Shown piece by piece: positions 1 to 12,210 of a stretch of DNA of 64,000 bases (within the stretch, counting starts at the first letter, position 1; each line of letters begins with the position of its first letter). The DNA is from Batkoa obscura (taxonomy: Eukaryota > Entomophthoromycota > Entomophthoromycetes > Entomophthorales > Batkoaceae): the NCBI GenBank assembly GCA_030770535.1, contig JASVEC010000001.1, positions 2,294,001 to 2,358,000 of the forward strand. Reading direction: 5' to 3'. The notes beneath the pieces were generated by a model. The model worked only from the letters and a program-made list of their open reading frames with translations. It was not told the origin of the DNA and made no database searches. Both the position numbers and the translations under genes were made by a program.

Positions 1-597
1 GATCAACAAAATTCCGATTTGTTAAAAGGAATTGCAGAGGTTGTTGACAAAAGTCTTAAAAGATACTTCCCTGAAGGAGGGCTAGAGCTTATCTCTGAGC
101 CAGGACGTTACTTTGTTACTACTGCTTTTGTAATTGCCTGCAATGTTACTTCTCGTCGTGTTGTTCCACGTGATGCTTCTTCTGATGATGAGGGACCAAA
201 AGGGTTTGAAAACTCAAAAATAAGTGTTGCAGATCATCCCTCTTATATGTACTATATAAACGATGGTGTTTATGGTAGTTTCAATTGTATCATGTTTGAT
301 CACCAAGTGATCTATCCAAAAGTGCTTATGAAGTCTGGTATCTTTTTCCAAGATTTCCCTGAACTTGAACATGCTTATAATTTTGAAAGTAGTATCTGGG
401 GCCCAACTTGTGATAGTTTAGACGTAATTAATAAAAACTGTCTTTTACCTGAGCTTGATGTCAACGATTGGATCTATTGTGATAATATGGGTGCTTATAC
501 TAGTTGTGCTGCTTCTGAGTTTAACGGATATGCAAAAACTCGTATTGTTTACACTTTTACCGAACGTGATGCTTATTTACGTCGTTTAGGACTTTAA
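1..597 (+). CDS. SPE1: Ornithine decarboxylase, C-terminal part (cut by window edge)
   Basis: PLP-dependent decarboxylase that makes putrescine from ornithine, the entry step of polyamine synthesis in the cytosol. The frame is open from base 1, so the N-terminal PLP-lysine half lies outside the window. Visible family marks are EPGRYFV near the start (phosphate-binding region of the barrel), YINDGVYGSFNC, then WGPTCDSLD, whose Cys is the catalytic residue donated across the dimer interface, and the closing block LPELDVNDWIYCDNMGAYT. The stop is TAA at 595-597, soon after the conserved end (AASEFNGY then about 20 residues), so the C-terminus has a normal fungal length with no long tail. No intron is seen in this part. 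Arginine or diaminopimelate decarboxylases share the fold, but the WGPTCDSLD context is that of eukaryotic ODC. Confidence 0.95.
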   Translation, partial: DQQNSDLLKGIAEVVDKSLKRYFPEGGLELISEPGRYFVTTAFVIACNVTSRRVVPRDASSDDEGPKGFENSKISVADHPSYMYYINDGVYGSFNCIMFDHQVIYPKVLMKSGIFFQDFPELEHAYNFESSIWGPTCDSLDVINKNCLLPELDVNDWIYCDNMGAYTSCAASEFNGYAKTRIVYTFTERDAYLRRLGL

Positions 598-1103
598 ATT
601 TTTGAAATAAAATCTTAGCAAGTATTAGTTTTCTGTTAGTTTTATTAATAAGTTAAATTATCAATTGAGTGAATTTTCAGATTATGATATCATGAGTTTG
701 ATTGTATAATAGATTATCTTGCATTTTAATCTAATTCAATCAGTTTTAAAGTTCATCTAATATTATACTGAAATGAAATCTCATGCTTTAAAAACATCAT
801 TGCTTATCAGATAAAATTGTATTTTAGTTTATAATATAAGTCTGGATTCAGCATTATTCAAAGTAATAGTAAAAAATTAAACACATCCGCAATGATATAA
901 TCAGTCGGAGCTTTTAAATCCTATAATAATTAAATTAAGACACCCATTATTAAATACATAGGCACAGCTGAAAACATTTTATTAAATAAATGAAATAATG
1001 CCAAAAAATTAATTTCAAATCAAGCAACTTTGATGATTGGAGTTGAGAGAGCTCACTACTTCAATAACCAATCAAATAGGGAAGTGACTTCATCAAGTCA
1101 GAA
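598..1103. other. Spacer between ODC and DNA polymerase kappa
   Basis: AT-rich spacer with no coding stretch that I can support. Near its 3' end it carries ATTGG (1036-1040) and CCAAT (1068-1072), the latter about 32 bp before the polymerase kappa start, which may be promoter elements. Confidence 0.6.
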
Positions 1104-4100
1104 ATGAAAAAGCGCGACTCTTTTAAATCGCGTCTTTTTTCTGTTGAATTAAGATCAGGAATGAATTGGGACAAAGAGAAAACAACACAAGTAATACAAT
1201 CAACACAAGCAAATGATCTTTTAGTCAAAAGAATGGCAGGACCAAGTAGCGCAAAAGCGGGGTTAAATGTGATTGACAGAGACGCGATTAATAAAAAAAT
1301 TTATGAGATATCGAAAGTAAATTGACTTTTTTTTAAAATTGAAATTTTCAAAATTTATGAGTGATAGGGAAGTAGATATTTTGAGAATGAAAAAAGAAAA
1401 GAAGAAAAATTAAAGAAAAAAGTAGAAGATATGATGGAGGTTTATAAAAATTTAAACTTTAATGAGTTTAATATCTACTTGCCTTTTTTAAATAAGTTAG
1501 AAGCTGAATTGGAGAATGATAGAGATTTGTCCCAAAATATTATTCATGTTGATATGGATGGTATTATTTAATGTTAAAATGCAGAACATATCTAATGATT
1601 TAGCTTTCTATGCTGCCGTTGAAGAGCTTGACAACCCAAAACTAAGAGGTGTTCCTACCGCTGTTGGTGTAAGTTTGGCTTTAATAAGTTAATAGCAACG
1701 CTAATAGTAAAAAAATAGGGACCTAATATGTTATGTACAGCGAATTGTAATTCCAAATAGTTTTTTTATGTTGGCATATTAAAATAAAATTTAGATGAAG
1801 CAAGGTATATTGATTAGTACAAAATGAATCACAACTTAATAGTTTCAACAAAAGGAAATATGGTGTAAGGTCAGCTATGCCTGGGTTTATTGCAAAGGTA
1901 AACTATTTGAGATAATATTTATTCAGTTAATTTTTTTAGGAGTTATGCCCAAGTATTTTATAGTCTAATTATTGCCAATCAATATTAACCTTTCCTAAGA
2001 GCTGAACATAGTTCCATGTAGATTTGATAGATACACGTAAATATACTTTGTTTTATTTTTGTTTCCTTATTTACTTTATAGCGAGATATCGAGACAAGTA
2101 TGTGAAATTTTTGAAGTAAGTTTGTATTAGTCATTATTCTGTCTATTAATCATTCCAAAATCAAGAGGTATGATCCTAATTACAGGTAAGATAGGGTTTA
2201 TAATGGTAAAGTCAATTGATTTATCTATTAAAATAGAGCCGTCAGTTTAGATGAAGGTACTAATTTGAGATATTAATTAATTGAACCGTGATATTCATAT
2301 TCATATTTAAGCATATTTAAATATAACGAATTATTGTAATGAAAATCAAATATCAGCATATGATGCAGTGACTAAATTAAGAGAAGAAATATTTGAGTAA
2401 ATTCATTCAATAATATTATGATTGAAACTTATAGTTTAGAAAAACGAAATTGACTGGTAATAACAAACAACCACCTTATTTTTAAACTAAAATAATTGTT
2501 AGCGAGCGCTGGGATAGCATGTAATAGGTAACATGATATCATGGTTAACAAAATTCAATTAACTATTAAAAAGCTTATTAGCAAAAGTAAGATAGAGCAT
2601 AAAATTCTTCTTATATGTTTAAATTTCACTTAGATTGCTTCCGATTATAGAAAGCCAAATGGTAGATAATTATAATTGTATAGTATATTGAAATATAATA
2701 AACTTTACTATATAGGTCAATTCATGCTTGAAAGTAGTAGAGAAGAAGTGATAAAGTTTATATCATCTTTGCCAATTAGAAAGGTTACAGGTATGTCCTT
2801 AGCTAATTTAACTCTTTCAATATTAAAAAATTGTTCAAGGTATTGGGAGAGTAACAGAACGAGTTTTAAATTCACTTGGAATCGAAAAATGTCAAGACAT
2901 TGTATTTTTTTTTAGAAACTATTATTTTGATTACTAATGACGATCCAACAGTATGAGAATCGAGCAATAGTTTATTGTCTATTCTATGAGAAAACATTTA
3001 TGTTTTTATTCAAAGCTAGTTTAGGGATAGCGAATACTAATATTGAAATGTACGTGACTATACTTTGCCATATAAGAACTGTACTGATTATTTTTTTAGT
3101 TTAGAATCAAGGAAAAGTGTAGGTATATCAAGGTAAATTAGTTCAAATATTAGTACACATTATATTTATTAGTATAATAGAACATTTGGCGAACTGAGTA
3201 ATTTAGAAGATTTGCTCAATAAATTAAAGGAATTGGCCAAATCTCTAAGTGAGGATATCGAAAAAAAGAAAATAAAAGTAAACATATATATAGCAACACT
3301 TAAATATTCATATTTTTAGGGGAAAACAGTAACTTTAACAATCAAATCAGTTGATTTTGATGTTCGAGTAAAATCCAAATCTTTTCCAAGATATTTGGCT
3401 ACTTGTGACGATTTGTTTGAAGCCGGGAAAAAGGTAAAGCATTAGTGCATATGACTCTTATTATTGCTTAATATGTTTAAGTTACTTATAAAAGAACACC
3501 CGGTTTCATTGAGGCTTCTTGGCTTGAGGTTGTCTAATTTAATATCCACAGATGAAAATGAAAATAAGAATTCGATACTGAAAGTAAGTCCTTTTGTTTT
3601 AATTAGTTTTAGTTTACATTTTGTAGTACTTGAAACCACATAAAGATAGTAAAGAAGAAATTAAAAATAATTTAGAAAGACAGTATACAGACTTAAATGA
3701 AATGATGTTACTAGATGATGAAAATGAGGTGATTTTATTATATTATTTGCACTTTTAATTTAACTTAATTTGTTTAGGACGAATTTACTTTTTTAACAGA
3801 TGGAGAGGATATGTTAGATATATCAAATGATATTGATAATGCAAACGAAATAACAGACAATTTAATGCCAGATGATTTTGTGTGCCCAATATGTCAAAAT
3901 AGTTTCAATAATATATTTACAAACCTTGTACAAATTAATGATCATATCGATATATGTTTAAAGCAACCCAAGCTTAAAGAGAACAGGGCCTCTGAAAAAA
4001 AGAAATCCAAAACTAAGGAAAACGAGTCTTCTAGAAAAAGAAAATCCAAAACTAGCAATTCCAATAATTCTAATAACTCTCAACAAGCTATCTTGAAATA

Positions 4101-4122
4101 TTTTACTAAGAAATTAAAATGA
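1104..4122 (+). CDS. POLK: DNA polymerase kappa (Y-family translesion polymerase), many short introns
   Basis: Error-prone Y-family polymerase that extends past bulky minor-groove lesions. Exon pieces in order give the kappa N-clasp (AGLNVIDRDAINKKIYEISK, then GSRYFENE), the palm motif HVDMD-AFYAAVEELDNPKL split by an intron inside the DMDA codons, KYGVRSAMPGFIAK, NIVPCRFDRY, YDPNY-RAVSLDE (catalytic acids, about 2237-2256), ASAGIACN, and SLPIRKVTG of the thumb. The final exon (from about 3780) holds a UBZ4-type zinc finger, CPIC followed by HIDIC, then a lysine-rich linker and the PCNA-interacting box QAILKYF only a few residues from the stop. At least a dozen short introns cut the gene, far more than its neighbours have. 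Start ATG at 1104; an in-frame ATG at 1161 is a possible alternative. Rev1 and pol eta are excluded by the N-clasp and end architecture. Some micro-exon borders are uncertain. Confidence 0.9.
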
Positions 4123-4255
4123 CTATTTTTTGTTTATTACCTACAGTTATTTTATAATGTTTGTTTAATTAGAATTAAAATTTTACACCGGATTTCATAC
4201 TTAATATTTTGATTAATTTTTATTTAATATATATTCTAAAATAACTTGACTAGTC

Positions 4256-6861
4256 CTAATTTATAAACTTGTTACAGACCAGCTGATAAATTTCCTTAGT
4301 TAAAGGAGAAGGATCCAACTCTAACGCATCTTTAGCTTCATCAATAGAAGTTTTCCCATTACGATCTTTGATGTCTCCACGTATATCAGAGAAGCTTAAT
4401 AATGTCTCAACCGTGCTTAATTTTTGGTTACAAATAGCCTTGAAAAATAAACAATAAATTAGAAAAATAATAACTAATTACCATATGTAAAGCTGTACGT
4501 AAATCCGAATTATAACAATTGACATCAAGGCCAGCTTCTAAAAAGTAGCCTGCTTTGGTTGAAAGTCCCTTAGATGCCGCACTAAAAGTAATTTGAGTAT
4601 GCAAAACCAAAAAATTAGAAATGAAGATACTCAATAAAATAAGCCTTGGATTTACGTAACTCAGCACTATTAAGATGGGCTCCATCATTAAGCAATAACT
4701 GGATAATGTTTGAATGCCCATGATAAGCAGCATAATACAAAGGAGTGTGCCCAGATCGATCTAACAGGTGTAAAGCAGCACCATTTAATAGTAAAAATTT
4801 AGCAATATCATAGTGTCCTAGAGAACTTGCAATATGCTAAAATAATAAGCAACAAATCGATAGTTAAACAATTACTCGAATAACTTACTATCGGAGTTCT
4901 TCCCTCATAATCGACGCAGTTAACATTAAAACTATTAGGTCTTGACTTTAATAAATATTTTAAGCATTCTACATCGTTGACACCAGCCGCATTGCAAAGT
5001 AACACTGGGAATATCGTTTTTTCAAACTTGTTCCCTGGATTTATGACTTTGACTTTTTCATTACTGTTCATTGTATCATTAAGCTGAAGCTCTGACAATT
5101 TCTTTGCAATAAATATTAAATCAGAGCCACATTCCAAGCTATCATCCTTTTCATCAAAAATTTCCAAATTATCAATAAACAATTCCCCAGTTAGCTCTCC
5201 CCTCAAATTTTTCCTCATTAGCTCTCTTACTTTATTCGCGCTCAAATCTTTTGCAAGCAAATAACTTAATTTAGTTAATGCGCACTATAAGTTAATTATA
5301 AATAAATTTTATTGAATAAAATATTTAATACCTCTGGCGTCATATCTATCCCAGGCACAACTCCTGCATCTTTTAATCCTTTAGCTGTAGCATAAAGGTC
5401 AGCAACTGAACCTTTTCTACCTATTAATTATGAGAAAACATCTCAGTATAAAAAAAATAATTACATTGAGTACAATTCACAATAACAGTACCACGAGCGC
5501 TAGCTTCTTTTAACGCATTCAATATGTCAGCTCTATTAGGCGCATTCCCAGCTCCAAAAGTTTCTAAGACAACTCCTTGAATTGATTGTGATAAAAATGC
5601 TTTCACTGTTGCTTCCGTGATACCAGGGAACAAACGTAAAGCAGCTACATTTGGATTCATTGCTTTATGCACCTTAAACCTACCAATTGCTTTTGGTTTT
5701 AAAACTTGGTTCCAGTTGACCTCTATCAAATATTAATAGACTAAATTAAACTAAATTAAAAAAGGCCCATATGTCTTACCAATATTAACTCCAATATGTA
5801 CCAAAGGCCTTAAATTTGGGGAGTCAAAAGCTTCAAAATCAATTGCACTTACTTTAGAGCATCGATTGCCTCTGAACAATTTATTACCAAAATACAAACA
5901 AACTTCTGGGATAACAAAGTGGCCAGCCACAGTCAAGGCTCCCAATAAGTTTTCAATAGCATCGTTACGCACCTCTGATATTGGTACTTGAGATCCCGTG
6001 ATTATTACCGTTTTTCTAAAGTTGTATAAGTAAAAATGCTGGTTTTAACTGCTAAAATAAATACCCCAAGTCTTCGAGCATAAAACTCAATGCTGAAGCT
6101 GTATAGGCCATGGTATCGGTGCCTATTTAACCTATTTTAGCCCTCAAATTTTACACATATATATATTACCATGTAGTACTATAAAAGCATCATATTTCTT
6201 ATAGTTGACTTCAATATCTGTTGCTATCTTAATCCAATCTGCAGAAAGGTATAAATAGTTAATAGGGACATAGTTAAAAATCTACCTGCCATAGTCATAT
6301 TACATGAGTCCAATAGTGGATCATATTCTTTGATAGCGTATCTAATCCTCTTACCATAAAGGGATTTGGGGGTCAATAGCCACCGAAGTTTGTTTTTTGG
6401 GGTTAAGAGCGAAGCACCTTTACTTTCTGAGGAGGTAGGCGACATTGGGCTAGATAAAGAGGCAAGATTAACAAAAGAATTTACCCTTGAGCTGTTTACT
6501 GAATTGTTATTGCTAGAGTTAAACAAACCTTCTGGGTCATGAAATCGTGATTGAGAAGCCAAAGTTTCGCTTAGATAGTTGGCTTTTGGCTCGTATCCGT
6601 TATCTCTGTTATGAGTCATACCAATTGTACCTCCTGTGTAGATAACTAAGATTCTAGATACGTCTATAATGATGAGTTATTTACTATTCTTATTAAAGGG
6701 ATTGGATTACCTGGCATTAACATATCATCGATCTCAACCGCGTTCCTTTGGAACTCTACCACCTGGTTTTCAAAGATAGATTCATTATGAAGGTTCATAT
6801 CTTCAAACGTGTCGTTTGGGTTGATATCATATTTCTCTAAAACTTCGGTGTATTCAGACAT
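4256..6861 (-). CDS. Cytoplasmic L-asparaginase with C-terminal ankyrin repeats
   Basis: Hydrolyses asparagine to aspartate and ammonia; related animal proteins (ASPG) also carry lysophospholipase activity. Read on the minus strand from ATG 6861: an acidic N-terminal tail of about 60 residues, then [16 protein letters not shown] with the first catalytic Thr, a Ser/Asn-rich insert, DAFIVLHG joined across an intron to [16 protein letters not shown] with the second catalytic Thr-Asp pair, [14 protein letters not shown], the C-domain block [12 protein letters not shown], and then ankyrin repeats ([26 protein letters not shown]). It ends [13 protein letters not shown]. About seven short introns interrupt it. 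Length, roughly 640 residues, matches the ASPG type rather than the short secreted yeast ASP3 type, and no signal peptide is seen. It is convergent with polymerase kappa (133 bp between stops) and divergent from AP-2 mu (181 bp between starts). Confidence 0.92.
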
Positions 6862-7042
6862 AATATTAGTGCTACTATTATAATTATTATTCTAATAAAT
6901 ATTAAAAATAATCATTTTTTTGAGTTCTAAATTAATTATAAATCATCGTTATTAAGCCTAACTATCATTGGTTCAACTAAAATTTAAATGAACTCAACTC
7001 AATGCCACTTATACTTTTCAATTTTGCTTGTGGCACTTCATT
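6862..7042. promoter_or_regulatory. Shared divergent promoter, asparaginase / AP-2 mu
   Basis: Only 181 bp separate two start codons pointing away from each other, so both promoters must lie here. One ATTGG (CCAAT on the minus strand) sits at 6967-6971, about 72-106 bp from each ATG. Confidence 0.5.
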
Positions 7043-8637
7043 ATGATCTCTGCCTTCTTTATCTATAATCAAAAAGGAGAAGTATTGATCTCTCGTCTGT
7101 ATCGTCATGATTTAAAGTAAGCCTATTCACATGTTACTCAATATAACTTACCCTTCTTCAGACGCTCCATTGCTGACATCTTTAGAATCCAAGTAATCTC
7201 GAACAACCAGGTACGTGCACCATTCATCACCTTAGGTTCCACCTCCTTCTTTCACGTGAGACATGATAATTTGTATATCGTGGCAGTAACCAAAGCTAAT
7301 ACAAATGCAGCGATGGTGTTTGAGTTTTGTTATCGTTTTATTGCATTAGGAAGAAGTTATTTTATTAAATTTGATGAAGAAGCGGTTAAGAACAACTTTG
7401 TTTTGATTTACGAATTGTTAGACGGTACGTTGTAGCAAGCTATTATTTATTTTGGGCTAATGTAAATTTGTAGAGATCCTTGATTTTGGCTACCCACAAA
7501 ATACAGATGCCGATATCTTGAAGCTTTATATTACTACCGAAGGAGTGAAATCTGAAAAGGCAGTGGTAAGTTTGTCGGTTTTGTTTTGTTTCTAATGTTA
7601 AATAGTTATATAGAAAGAGGACTCTTCAAAGATTACAATTCAAGCAACTGGTGCCATTTCATGGCGAAGACCTGACATCAAATATAGGAAAAATGAAGCT
7701 TTTGTTGATGTGATTGAATCCGTAAATCTATCTATGAGTACTAAAGGCACAACCCTGCGCGCGGATGTTTCCGGTCAGATCCTTATGCGTGCTTACCTAT
7801 CTGGTATGCCAGAGTGTAAATTTGGACTCAATGATAAGCTTTTATTAGATAGGGATAATACAGACCGATCTGGGTAATAATATTTATTAATCATTTTAAA
7901 TCATAAATAACAAGTTTAAAGTCCTAGACGCTCAAACGCAGTTGAGATTGATGACTGTCAGTTCCATCAGTGCGTTAAGTTGGGAAAGTTTGACAGCGAC
8001 CGAACTATCAGTTTTATACCACCTGATGGTGAGTTTGAGTTAATGAAATATCGTACCACAGAGAACATCAATTTACCATTCAGAGTTCATCCAGTGGTCA
8101 ACGAGATTGGAAAGTCTCGAGTTGAGTATAAAGTATTGGTAAAAGCTAACTTTTCATCTAAGTTATATGCCAATAATGTGGTGGTTAAGATACCTACACC
8201 ACTCAATACATCGGGAAGCAGTATACGTGTTGGTGCAGGTAAGGCCAAATATGTACCTGCCGAGAATGCAATTGTTTGGAAGTAAATTTGAATAGATTGT
8301 TATAATTTTAATTAATATTTTTTAGAATTTCTCGTTTCCAGGGTCAAAATGAATACTCATTTTCAGCAGAGGTAGAACTCACTGCTACCACTGTTGACAA
8401 AACTTGGTCACGCCCTCCTATCTGTATGAACTTTCAAGTAGAATTTTAATTATCTATTAAAGGATTTTTACTAACTTTTTTATTTAGGTTCTTATGTTCA
8501 CCTCCTCTGGCCTTTTAGTTAGATTCTTGAAGGTGTTTGAAAAGTCCAACTACCAATCAGTTAAATGGGTTAGGTACCTTACCAAGGCAGGCACGTATGA
8601 AATTAAGGTAAGACAGAACCTTTTGTTTTTGCTTTAA
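7043..8637 (+). CDS. APM4: AP-2 complex subunit mu (clathrin adaptor medium chain)
   Basis: Medium chain of the plasma-membrane clathrin adaptor AP-2, which binds YxxPhi cargo signals and PIP2 in endocytosis. The N-terminal longin-like half reads [34 protein letters not shown] and [11 protein letters not shown]. The mu-homology half reads [76 protein letters not shown] and ENAIVWK, then ends in [11 protein letters not shown] and [15 protein letters not shown]. These follow AP-2 mu closely, including the GEFELMKYR cargo-site strand, and differ from AP-1 and AP-3 mu. About six short introns. The last codons are uncertain: reading on after YEIK gives a stop at 8635-8637, while a standard-looking intron from 8608 to 8659 would place the stop at 8663-8665. 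Start chosen at 7043 because MISAFFIYN is the family N-terminus. Confidence 0.95.
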
Positions 8638-8665
8638 ATTATTTATTGCTTTTGTTTAGTTTTAA

Positions 8666-9656
8666 ATATAAGATAGTGGTTAACTTGTTCTCGTTATCAT
8701 TACTTGATAATTTTTTCGGACTTGGGCTTGGGCTTGGGCTTGGAAGCTTTTTTTAATAAATACTAAGTTAATGTTTTAGCCTTGAGGATTATTCTGAATT
8801 TTGATTGTGGATAGAGTTTTTTACTTGGTGTTCTAGTAGTCTTTTAAGGCCATTTAAATGAATGGACTAATTTCATACTATAATGATTAAAGTAAGTTTG
8901 AATTATTTATTATCTTTAAATTTCATACTACAAATACTACATTAAAGTTATAGAAATCATATTTTAATGTAAACATTATATTATCTTAAACTTTACACTA
9001 AAATGAAAGCAAAAAATCCTAACCCTATCCCACAAGCTAGAATTTACTAAGCATTATAACTTTGTTTTTCAACCAATCATAAACCTTTGATTCAATGACT
9101 GGCTTATCTAGTCAGCTAGAAGCTTTTACTCTGACTGACTTAAATTACCAGACTAGATTGAAGGAATTTCCTGATTTTTTTGAACTAATGAAGTTACCAT
9201 CTTTCTGGAATGCTTTGCTACTTTGAAAAGGTTACAGCTGGGTATAATTATTTTATTTTATTTAGCTTTATAATATTAAAATACTTTTGAACTAAATTCA
9301 ACAAAAAATATTAAATGACTTTTATAATAAAAAAGATAATGCTATCGAGCTTTTCCATCTTAAAAGGAAAATACATCTCCTTGGTATAATTAAAAACTTT
9401 TATAGGGGAGGAATATCTTTTTCATTTTCAATACTTTGTTCGTTTTTTATAGAGTATAAAACTTCGAAGGGTATTAGAAAAGCTAAAACAATCATCCCTT
9501 ATTCAAAAAACCTCATAAATCGGAACTTTGACTGCATAATTTTAATTGCAAATTTTATGCCACTGGACCTCCAAAATCTTTAAAAGTAGCACGTAAACTG
9601 AATGTTAGAAATTGATTTAAGCCACCGAAAAAACATCATCCTTTATTTTTATAACA
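8666..9656. other. Spacer before VPS51
   Basis: About 1 kb, AT-rich. It contains a short hexamer run (GGGCTT, about four copies, 8721-8745) and a 43-codon open frame at 9096-9227 beginning MTGLSSQLEAFTLTDLNYQ that has no family I recognise. No clear CCAAT box lies within 200 bp of the VPS51 start. Confidence 0.45.
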
Positions 9657-12210
9657 ATGGAAAGCAGCACTAATAAACCAACTAAAGCGAGTGCACGAGA
9701 GAAGCTGAAAGCATTCTACAATCTAAATAAAGTACAGAATAGTGAAATTAATGAAAGTAACTTTGAATATCGACCTTATTTAAATAAACTATACACCCAA
9801 CAGGACCTGAAGGGATTAATTGAACGTGATGTTACATTACTAACCGATATCAGAGAGCTGAATTCAGATGGCAAGAATCTAGTGTATGAAAATTATAGTA
9901 AATTTATAAAAGCTAATGAGAGCATACGAAGTATGAGAGATAATTTAGATAACATGTTTCAAGAATTAAGTGTGGCGTCGGAGTGTATGGATCTAATTAA
10001 TAAAAATAATAACCAGATGGATATTGGATTAGAAGAAAGTAGGAAGGAGCTGGGAAAGTATTTGAATATCAATGATATGTTAAAAAAGTTCAAGTTCATC
10101 TTTCAGCTGCCTGCAACTTTAAGTGGATATATTGATAAAGAAATGTATTTAGAAGCGATCAACTATTATTTGTATACAAAAAAGTTGGTGGATAAATACC
10201 AGAGCATGAAACTGTTTACGGAGATTGAGAAAGAAGCGAAAAGTTTGATTAAAAAGGTAGAGGATATATTAAGGTTTAAGATAAGTAATGAGAATAATAG
10301 TATACTTGAATTAAATTATTGGTATTATTTATTGATTAAACTAAAGGATGATTACAACAGTAATGAAAAGTTGTATAATGATTTTTGCAACTTAATTTTT
10401 AAAAGGTTTTCAAAGATATTGAATCAACATCACCTTTTGCTGATTAAAGAGATCAATAAGAACAATGCGTTGGTAGAATTTTCATTCCAAATAGATTGGC
10501 TTAAAGGACTTAACAATGAGTTTTTTTTACAATTGAACGAATTTATTGAAAGCTTTCATGGCTATTATTTTCAATCTGAAAAAGAGTTGAAAGCGAATAA
10601 TGTTAAATCAACCTTTTTAGAAACAATAAATAAATTATTAGATCTTGAGTATAATAATACGGTTTTAAAGTTGATAAAGATCGATAACATTAAAATAAAG
10701 AGTAATGATTTGAACCATATTACTTCTATCTATTCTTCTATCTTAACGGATTTGGCTACGTATTCCTCATTATGTGGCAGTAAGATGAGTGAAATTAATT
10801 TATTACAAAAGATAAGACTTATGATATGCGATTTTGAACAGAAATTAATTGAGAATAAGTTTAACGCGATTCAACAAGAGTACATAAATAAAATAATGGA
10901 TATCAATATGGAGAAAGGGTATTTGAATGATATTATTGAATTACAAAGTAAGATAGTTATGATGAAGAATTGGCTATTGCAAAATATGATGGAATTATTG
11001 TCTTTTTTTAAAAGTTTTTTGGAAGTAGATATACCCTTTTGGCAATTATCAGGGACATGGGCTTTGTTTTATAGATATTTACAAACTAAGTTGAATCAAT
11101 TTTTTAAGAGTATACTAACTGAAAGTATTAAAATGAAAGATAATGAATTGTTATTATTATTAAATAGTAAGTGGTTGTTAGATTTTTATGATAATTTTGT
11201 AGCATCAATTTATACCAATTATATTACCACTTTAATAATTGAGATTAACATACCTTACTCTCATCAACCTAGTCAAGAAGAAGTGATTTTAGAGTGGGAA
11301 CAAGAATGTGAAAACGTAATGAATTTATCAAGAGCTTATAGTAGTCAGATACTTAATACATATATTAGAAGCATTGGAAATAATTTGACAAAAGATATTT
11401 TAAATTTTTACTCTAGTTATCCTTTTAACCTTTGGCCAACTATCACGCAAGTTAATTCACTTTGGCTGAGCATTACACAAATGTTTGTCTCACTAACTAA
11501 TCTTTCAGCTATTTTCCCAGCTAAAGATAATATCCGTTCTGGAAGTAATTCAATGGGTAAAAACACAATATGATATATATAATAATGTAGTTTATTTTAT
11601 CATAAATTAGATTTAGATTATAGGATGCCATCCCGTAATTCTTTACAATTAATGTCGCCTACTAAAAATAAGACTTTTACCGGTTTATTTTTAAATAAGA
11701 AGAATGAGCTACAACCTGATTTGTGGCTTAATAAAATTGATAAATTATTTTCTGATAAGATTGAGATTTATTCTAATACTGGGTTTACAGTAGATGATAT
11801 CATGATTCAGTTGGCCAAAATAACATTGAAGGTAAAAATAATCAACATACTACTACTATATTTATATCAATTATTTTATGTTGTTCATTATGTTAATATT
11901 TTATCAGGCTACTTCTGAAGCTATTAGATTGAGTGCATTCAATCAAAATGCGTTTTATCAATTACAATTAGATTTGGAATATTTTCAAAGGAAGTTACCA
12001 GTCTTTGTAAAATTGGACAAGTAATTTACTGTTTATTAAATTATATCATATAGCTTATCCTTGTATTACAGTTCCATACAATCCTTGTTTAATGAAGTCA
12101 TATCCTCTGGTTTTAAACGAGCAATTATTACAGAAAGATTGGATCCTATAGTAAGTTTAGTTGATGACAATCATAATAATGAGTACCAATTATAGCTTTT
12201 AGAAAATTGA
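9657..12210 (+). CDS. VPS51: VPS51, GARP/EARP tethering complex subunit
   Basis: Subunit of the GARP complex that tethers endosome-derived vesicles at the trans-Golgi network. A first exon of about 1.9 kb has no intron. Its N-terminal region holds the Vps51 signature: YTQQDLKGLIERDVTLLTDI, then LNSDGKNLVYENYSKFIKAN and SIRSMRDNLDNM, which form the coiled N-terminal part that binds the other subunits and a SNARE. After it come long helical segments typical of CATCHR-family tethers. The first exon ends near 11560; the second (about 11620-11834) carries a Ser/Pro-rich piece (MPSRNSLQLMSPTKNK); short exons then encode YQLQLDLEYFQRKLPVF and SIQSLFNEVISSGFKRAI, ending LLEN with TGA at 12208-12210. 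The first intron acceptor has two or three usable AG sites. COG1 is the nearest alternative, but the N-terminal block fits VPS51 better. Confidence 0.88.

Noticed and set aside
1104-1140. Short inverted repeat (AAAAGCGCGAC ... TCGCGTCTTTT) that could be a hairpin or an MCB-like cell-cycle site
   Set aside because: It lies within the first codons of polymerase kappa and does not match ACGCGT exactly; no second copy upstream.
9096-9227. 43-codon open frame MTGLSSQLEAFTLTDLN...
   Set aside because: Has an ATG and sensible composition, but no recognisable family, splice partner or neighbour support.
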